A stretch of 64,000 nucleotides of DNA from Armigeres subalbatus (taxonomy: Eukaryota > Arthropoda > Insecta > Diptera > Culicidae): contig NC_085140.1 of NCBI RefSeq assembly GCF_024139115.2, positions 235,044,371 through 235,108,370 of the forward strand, in the 5' to 3' direction. Positions 57,500 to 64,000 of this stretch are shown one piece after another. The position numbers were made by a program, and so were the translations under genes. Each line of letters starts with the position of its first letter. Positions within the stretch are counted from its first letter, which is position 1. The notes under the pieces were generated by a model. That model had not been told where the DNA came from. It was given only the letters and a program-made list of their open reading frames with translations, and made no database searches.

Positions 57500-59125
57500 C
57501 ATTCCACTAAAAGCTCAAAATAATTTTCTAATCAACCTAATGAATGTTTTTCGAACGATTATTTTCCTAACTTTTTGTTGTAGGACCATATCAAAAGATA
57601 GATGAGCTGACTGTCGATCCATTATCAGTAAATTATTTCAAAAGTTCAGCTTTATTCCGCACAAAAAAGGGTATTTCTACTCTTCAGCAGTGTTCCAAAT
57701 AAATACCACTACTTTGCCTTATCCGGAAAGAACGCATGGACAATTTCCTCAGTGTAATTACTTCGAAAAAGTTAGACTAAACATACGTCATTTCAGTAAA
57801 CCCAAGTCAATATGTACAGGCTTCAAAACTATTAGTCAAACCATGTTTGTACCGATTATGTCTGACTACAGATGTGGGTTCACGGCAAAGCAGTTTTATT
57901 TGTACTTGTTCTCATGATATGTATAACATCGACCATTTGGAAGCAACTACAGCTACGACGTTTAAAATATGTAACTGTTTTGGGATGTTTTCGGCGCAAT
58001 GGTCGTTTGAAGGAAACAACGCGGTAGTATCTCGTTCGGAGTAATGACACTCGAAGTGCGGCAGTCATTTCGTAACATTTATGGCATGTCTAGCAAACAC
58101 CTGCTCCTAGCCTGTCTGGTGAAGTTCTCATACAAATAAGGGGTTCTTGTAATAGTAAATTCTGTTTAGAATTCTTTAATTTCGAATGCGTGATTTGCAG
58201 AACTGTGATTTCTTTTCAAGAGGAGCATCGATGAAATGCGGCACGAATAGAATCATAATAGAATTATAATTGTACTTACCAAAAGCCAATGTGTATATAC
58301 CGCTATGACAACCCGTTAAGAAATTTACTTTCAATTAGAATCCAGCACTCTCATATGCAATAAACATTGTACTTCACCTAACCTCAAGTGGACGTTGAGT
58401 TAAATCTTAATCATCGTTTTATTTTTGACATTCCCTTCACCTCACATAGCGCTGAAGGCGTTCCATTTAGTCGTATTTCGTACCAAGTACAAAGCTGTTC
58501 ATTTCTCAACAAATAACCTAAAAGAGGATTGATCTTTCTTATTTTATTTGTTTGAAACTTCGTCAGCAAAACATGGCCGTAAACTCACTGATAAGGGAAA
58601 TCATTTGACTCAGTGGTGATCAGATGATGATTTAAGAGTTTCAAATTAAAATACAAAGTAATCAAGCCGAGATGCCCCACAGAGTAAGGCACGTAACTTT
58701 CTGGCCTCATATTTTTATGATGTGCATTTACCACCGGCATGTTTTTTTCCTGGTACAAAGTGTTACATAGTTTACAACACTTATGTTAATTTTAGAGTGG
58801 TTCACTTGACTAATTATGCATGCACCTACGACCTACCAACCAACAGAAAACAGCATGGTCTACTTTCGTTGGCATTTTCTTCACGATGCTTTGTGAATCT
58901 TCGTTGTGTAACATTGACATTACGTTATGTTTTCCCCGGGTAATGCGCTCATCTGGCTGAGCAATTTAAATCCGATGCGAATCGCTCGACCATACATCCA
59001 TCTCGTTTGACCACCAGTTCGATGAGTACAGACTTCACCAAACTCCCAAGGCATGGTGAGGCATCAGAAAAATAGATTTGATTTCTAATTGCAAAATAAC
59101 GACCCGAAAAATCATTTTCCATCAT
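57500..59125. other. Sequence without a recognised gene
   Basis: Frames of 60-75 codons have no motifs. No RNA gene or repeat boundary was recognised. Confidence 0.4.
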
Positions 59126-59700
59126 CATCTTAATTGTGCACTTTTCTTTCCCACTCGTCTTCGATGAAAGCAAAAGTACGATTCACAGCACAGCAGCCGG
59201 GCAATGAGGCACGTCTCCGTGTCGTCGTCGTCGTATCGTCTTCACTCTTTCTTTCTGCGCCCTCCCGAAGTGACGCGCGCGTGGACCTTTGCCGCGAGGA
59301 GGCCCAACAACCCACCAACAATAGAGCAATTGCTCTATATAGCGACCGATTATAGCAACACTCGCCGATTGGTCGGCCGGGGCGCTGCAAGAAAGTGATG
59401 ACTCCGGTGGAAACGCTTTCCCTTCTGCGCCTCATTAAACAGAGAAGATCGGTACCGCTCTGGATGGCGAGAAGGGGGGGGATACTAACAATCGGACGGT
59501 GCATGAAAATTGATCCCATGCTCCTCGCCCGGCCTCGGCCCCAAAGTGGACCGAGATGATATGGAAGACTACTTCTGCTGGTCCGGTCGTCCATTTCATC
59601 GCCCCGAAGCCAGCTGTTTCTTGAGTGCAGGAAATTCGAAACAAGTGGAACACAGTTCGGCACGAATCAATTAAATTGGATAACCTTTGCAAACTGTCGA
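59126..59700. other. GC-rich unique island
   Basis: This island is GC-richer and CpG-richer than its neighbours (for example GTGTCGTCGTCGTCGTATCG near 59219 and GCGCGCGTGGACC near 59273). The minus strand is open for 177 codons (59130-59663) and other frames are also open, which is expected from the composition. No domain, signal peptide or splice boundary is convincing. It could be a promoter or UTR. Confidence 0.3.
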
Positions 59701-60930
59701 TTTTCGGGTCGGCTGGTGAGGAAAGTAATTTTCGCTGTAAGCGACCGTGTGGGTTATCGAATACTTTTCATCGGTAGTCATTTATCTATTTTACGCTCCT
59801 TGTGGAAGATGTTGTTGGATTGATTTTTAAATATGAAATTGATTTCCGGATTTTAGAGGGGTACTGGGAGAAAGTTTTATTTTAATGACTTGGGAGTTTC
59901 GTTTCCATACATTTTATTATTTTTTATATTTGGTAAGGATTGATTTGTCCAAGTTTCACAAACTAAATCAAATGTGCTTAATTCGATTGAATAATATTTT
60001 CTTCAAAAGCTCGTTTTAAAAATTTTTCAAGAAAACAACTAAATTATTTAGTTAAATTCGGATAAATGATTGTTCATTAAAAACGACCCATAGACAATGG
60101 GACATTTCTTTTAACCCGACATTTTTTGCGTGACATGGCCAGTCCAACCAATTGGAGGCTCTTGGGTAATGTAGGTCCATAATTACACATCTATGCCGTT
60201 TCCTTTTTAATTACATTATCCATTACATATTCATATAGGGCTCTCACTATCATGTGCCAATGGACGAGCCTAATGGTTTGTTACTGCGGGCTTCATGGGA
60301 TGAGTGTTCAGTGATTAGTTTCGCCTTACTCCTGGGAGAGCTCTGTGTTAGAGTGGAAGTGAATGGATTGCTCCATTCATATTATCCGAATTCCACCACT
60401 TGATATTGAAATTTCATATACAGATGTGTTCGACTTGCGGTTAGCGGCAGCGTGCTCACTGCTGAAAAAATCACAAAAATTAATAACAAATCAAATACGT
60501 TTTCATTGCTTTGTTTTTGATGGGATGGAAATGGGAGCTATGAGATGAAGTGCCGAACCGTTCCCCTATACAACATCACAATATCCCAAAACGATATCCC
60601 TTAAAATTCCCTGCAGGGTATCTGATAATTGCTCTCTGGAGACGTCATTTTCATAGAACCCAACTAAGTGATCGATGTAACCGATGTTACCGGCTCCGCT
60701 ATCGACAAGGTTTTTTTTCTGTAATGATAAACCTCGACATCACTCCGAAAAAGCCTCGACTTAAGTCCTCACCTCTGAACCACGCTCGCACAGAATCTTT
60801 AGGAACTATGGAAAATAGCCACCGTCCAAGTTCGTTGTATGTCCAATTCCTTTCCCAACTCTGAAGAGTTTTTTCACGGACTAATGGGAAAACTCGTTTT
60901 CCAAGAAATGACGATTATAAACCTTACCTT
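59701..60930. other. Sequence without a recognised gene
   Basis: The part from about 60363 may belong to the decayed 5' region of the plus-strand I-like element that follows, but no endonuclease motif was recognised. The 104-codon frame at 60550-60864 has no known domain. Confidence 0.35.
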
Positions 60931-61019
60931 CCTGTGAACCTACCTTTGCTAGCGAGTCCACCAATTTTAATTGAAGAATTTGGGAATCTGATAATTTTGA
61001 GCAACAATTTGACTGGCAA

Positions 61020-62040
61020 CGTCTCTCCCCTACCACCTCAAATGTGCCGCGAAGGCGTTATGATGCCGCCGACTGGGAGTCCTTTGATAGCAGCATTCAA
61101 CGCTCGATGGAGCACACTTGCCAGCTAACGCTTACCGATTTTTCCAAGATCATCCTCGACACCGCTGGTCTATCTATTCCTCAGACCAGTTCTTGGCCAG
61201 AATGCAAAGCCCTTCGTTGGTGGTAGAACGAAACGCGTCCTGTTGTTAAGGCCAGATGGAAAGTCATCCGAACGCTCAAGAAGGCACCCAATAAAGGTAA
61301 GCTACAAACAAAAACACTATGAGTGCCGAACGGACATACAAGTCGCCAAAAGGAAGCAGGAAGGAAGGACTTTCTTGACTGTGGGAGCGTAGATCTTCCC
61401 CAATCCACATCGTATCGCAAGACCATACTAAATCATTATTCGGTAATTAGCTACCCAGTCGATTTTTAGATGCTCATAGCCACTATGGCCCTGACTTCTC
61501 TGAGCTTTCCTCGATCCAGTGTATCAAGTATGTATTAGTCAACCTTTCCCAACGAGTAGTGGATTACTCACGTCATCCCGATATCTAGCTTTTGATCACA
61601 ACTTCTTCTCCCGCCGGTCCTTCTGGGTCTTTATTCGTATCTTCGCGTCCAAGATCTTGGAAAGGAAATGAGGTGACGCAGGGGTCTGTTCTGGTGGTGA
61701 CCCTTGTTCTGGTTGACTTGAATGGGATTTCAATGGCATTGCTGAGAACATCTACATATTCGTCTACGACGCGGACGACATCCTACTTATGGTCGTCGGA
61801 GACACTTCAAAGCGAACGCGTATCCGAACCCAAGCAGCGGTTAGTGCAGTCCATCGGTGGGTCTCGTAGCTGCACCATCCCCGGCCTTAGTCTCAAGATT
61901 AATGAGCAGGCGATCCCGAATCGGAAACTCATCAAGGTCCTCGGAGTCTCCATCGATCAACGACTGTCGTCTATGTCTCATTTGAAGGGCGGTCAAAATC
62001 GGCTGCAGATCGGGGAATAACCATGTCAAAACCTTCTCTT
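61020..62040 (+). pseudogene. I-like non-LTR retrotransposon RT region, broken
   Basis: Plus-strand frames give 'RRRYDAADWESFDSSIQRSM' and 'KALRWWNETRPVVKARWK' (linker before the RT), later 'VTQGSVL' (motif B, about 61675), a frame-shifted segment with alanine-aspartate-aspartate at 61771-61779 (catalytic motif C), then 'CTIPGLSLKINEQAI' and 'KLIKVLGVSIDQRLS' (thumb-proximal LGV.ID region). The fingers and motif A between about 61290 and 61590 are missing or unrecognisable. The layout suits the I clade. It is interrupted downstream by the element at 62107-62546. Confidence 0.75.
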
Positions 62041-62106
62041 AGCTACATAGGACAAATACCTGCTGTGCTGACTGGAGCTGACTAGTTCAGTACGTCAGGG
62101 GGTTAG

Positions 62107-62546
62107 TGACAAAAGGTCGAAAGATAAAAAGTCGAAAGACAAAAGGTCGAAAGGACAAATGGTCGAAAAGGACAAAAGATCGAAAGCTGGTCCCTTTTGA
62201 TCTTTTGTCTCTTTCGACATTTTGTCCCTTTCGACCTTTTGTCCTTTCGTCCAAGATGAATACATCAGTAGGTGTTCCAATCTGCCATATTCACGATTCA
62301 GCCATCTTGGATTTTAGTATGAGAGAGCCAGCCGGTTTGTTTTCGCTTTGCACTGAAAATGAATGTTTCACCCCCGCCTTCTTCTCTTCCACAAACTTGG
62401 CAGATTGAAGCACCTAGTACTGTATTCATCTTGCTTTCGACCATCTGTCCCTTTCGACGTTTTGTCTTTTCGACCTTTCGTCCTTTCGATCTTTTGTCCT
62501 TTCGACCTTTTGTCCCTTCAACCTTTTGTCTTTCGACCTTTTGTCA
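62107..62546. mobile_element. 440-bp foldback element with minisatellite arms
   Basis: The ends TGACAAAAGGTCGAAAG and CTTTCGACCTTTTGTCA are flanked by TAG (62104-62106 and 62547-62549). Each arm is a run of about five to eight AAAGGTCGAAAGGAC-type units in opposite orientation. The left arm folds back on itself near 62190. The central part contains a second inverted pair, CCAAGATGAATAC near 62250 and GTATTCATCTTG near 62423. It sits at the broken 3' part of the I-like element. The plus-strand frames of 78-100 codons here are repeat artefacts. Confidence 0.8.
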
Positions 62547-62549
62547 TAG

Positions 62550-63014
62550 ATTCACGTCGGGAGCTTGTCAGCATACTCTGCTCAAGTCGAAACAGCTGAC
62601 CTCCTATATCGCTATCGTGCGCAGGCGGCTATTTGCTAGGGTCGGCTAGGGTCCAGAAACACAGAAAGGGGAGCTGGCACTCCTCCACAGTGCCTCCATT
62701 TATGCCATTCATCAGGGTCTATCTACTTACCTCACTTTATGTTGTTGAGCTATAGGGTAAGACACCTTGAAATCGCCCTCACCCCAGTTTTCGCCCATCA
62801 ATTTTAAAATCTTCATTTTTCGAAAACTACTTGTTGGAAACAGTTGAATTTCTAATCGTTTCATGCAATTATCAAACAATTATAATAAAACTTGAATTTT
62901 AACTGTTTCCAACTACTAGTCAGGTAATAATCCTATGAGAAACCGAAAATTTTAAACTAATAACATTTATTACGCTTTTTACATCAGCCGTTGGGAGAAC
63001 CAACCATCGTTCTT
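62550..63014. other. Unassigned sequence; one short inverted pair
   Basis: Right of the foldback element a short stretch may continue the I-like element. At about 62826-62845 and 62899-62920 ACTTGTTGGAAACAGTT and AACTGTTTCCAACTACT form an inverted pair, perhaps a small MITE. Nothing else is recognised. Confidence 0.4.
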
Positions 63015-63850
63015 ACTCACTTACTTACTTACGGATCCTGTACACCTCCGGTGGTGCAAAGGGCCGACTTGAAAGATCTCCATCCTGAGCGTTGCCCGGC
63101 TATCGCTTTAACCTGTTGCCACATATTCTCGTGATTGAGACGGTCGAAAGCTTTTTCGTAGTCAATGAATACCAAGTAAAGGGACTCTTGGAATTCGTTG
63201 ACCTGCTCCAGAATGATGCGGAGCGTGACAATATGGTCCACACAGGATCTTCCGGCACGGAATCCGGCTTGCTGCCGCCGGAGAGTCGCATCGATCTTCT
63301 CCTGAATCCGGGCTAGGATAATTTTGCACAGAACTTTGAGAACGGTACACAGCAACATAATGCCTCGCCAGTTATCGCATACAGTCAGGTCACCCTTTTG
63401 GGCACCTTTACTAAGATACCTTGCATCCAGTCGACCGGGAAAGTTGCGGTGTCCCAGATATTATGAAATAAACGATGCAGTAGTTGAGCGGATGTCATGG
63501 GGTCAGCTTTGAGCATCTCGGCTGATATGCGGTCGACCCCTGGGGCTTTATTCGATTTCATGCTTTGGATGGCTGTTTGAATCTCTAGCAGTGATGGAGC
63601 TTCGGTATTGACGCGTGTTATACGTCGGATCCTAGGCAGACCATGCCGAGGTGGTGATGGCCTGGCTGGCACTTGAAAAAGTTGTTCGAAGTGCTCGAAC
63701 CAGCGTTTCAGCTGGTCAGTTGGGTCGGTCAATAACTGATCATTCGCGTCTTTCACAGGCATCGTTGCATTCATCTTCGCCCCGCTTAAGCGTCGTGAGA
63801 TATCGTAGAGGAGGCGAATATCCACGCTTAAAATCAATAACACAGATATG
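63015..63850 (-). pseudogene. RTE-like non-LTR retrotransposon with a clean internal deletion
   Basis: The 5' part (63843-63385) gives 'DQLKRWFEHFEQLF' and 'MKSNKAPGVDRISAEMLK' (linker and RT start) and 'TFPVDWMQGILVKVPK'. After a frameshift comes 'LCTVLKVLCKIILARIQEKI', 'QQAGFRAGRSCVD' and 'LVFIDYEKAFDRLNHENMW' (catalytic motif A). Immediately after this the frame continues into the extreme C-terminus ('RSFKSALCTTGG') and the TTACTTACTTAC tail. Compared with 19515-20740, about 0.87 kb holding the catalytic ADD motif and the C-terminal domain is missing at 63120, so it cannot be active. Its 3' tail is shared with 19515-19625. Confidence 0.85.
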
Positions 63851-64000
63851 TGTTTGCTTCACACAAAACGGACCTAATGCAGAACATCACCTAGATGAGC
63901 GACAGTTACACAGGCACAAAAATGCCTCGTACGGTCGTGATAACGGTCCTTTTTAACATGTAAACGTTTGTACAGATTCCTTGTTTCATGACGAACCAAA
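63851..64000. other. Window end, nothing recognised
   Basis: No feature is visible in the last 150 bases. Confidence 0.4.

Noticed and set aside
59130..59663. 177-codon minus frame as a protein gene
   Set aside because: No domain, low-complexity runs, and other frames are equally open. Insufficient support.
62106..62649. Phenylalanine/serine-rich frames of 78-100 codons
   Set aside because: They arise from the CTTTTGTCCTTTCGACC-type units of the foldback element.

Overview
This window reads as nuclear DNA of an aedine mosquito, probably Aedes. It is AT-rich and dense with repeats. It holds degraded non-LTR retrotransposons in several families, tRNA-derived SINEs, many palindromic MITEs, solo LTRs and long degenerate tracts rich in GAATTCC. 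I found no complete host protein-coding gene. The species call is inference from repeat content.

Layout. 1-6.6 kb: unassigned repeat-rich DNA, ending in a 180-bp MITE. 6.66-13.14 kb: a 6.5-kb foldback structure. Its two arms are inverted arrays of 145-bp monomers, its ends carry TTAA, and a 24-bp minisatellite of about 95 units fills the centre. 14.07-15.36 kb: an inverted composite carrying three tRNA-like sequences, flanked by an 11-bp direct repeat. 15.4-20.75 kb: three separate non-LTR remnants, one interrupted by a 1.47-kb solo LTR. 23.1-24.1 kb: a GC-richer island ending in a strong splice donor. 25-31 kb: MITEs, a SINE and another non-LTR remnant. 31.61-36.26 kb: a 4.65-kb hAT-like insertion with an 8-bp target duplication and no visible transposase. 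36.4-37.3 kb: a unique island with a TATA box and a splice donor. 39-43 kb: a SINE and a nearly full-length but broken Jockey-like element. 44.03-44.96 kb: a non-coding exon candidate with both splice signals. 47.8-51.2 kb: degenerate repeats, a second solo LTR of the same family in inverse orientation, and a small insertion with a long duplication. 52.2-57.5 kb: a copia-like remnant and nested DNA transposons. 59.1-59.7 kb: another GC-rich island. 61-64 kb: an I-like non-LTR remnant, a small foldback element with minisatellite ends, and an RTE-like remnant.

The likeliest host signal is a set of plus-strand non-coding (5' UTR) exons at about 23.1-24.08, 37.13-37.32 and 44.03-44.96 kb. That suggests the window lies in the promoter or first-intron region of one or more large-intron genes whose coding exons are outside it. 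The most unusual content is the repeat architecture: two unrelated foldback elements whose inverted arms are themselves tandem arrays, a three-headed tRNA-related element, and a hAT-like element containing a dispersed 15-bp motif. All family names come from motif recognition by eye, without database searches.
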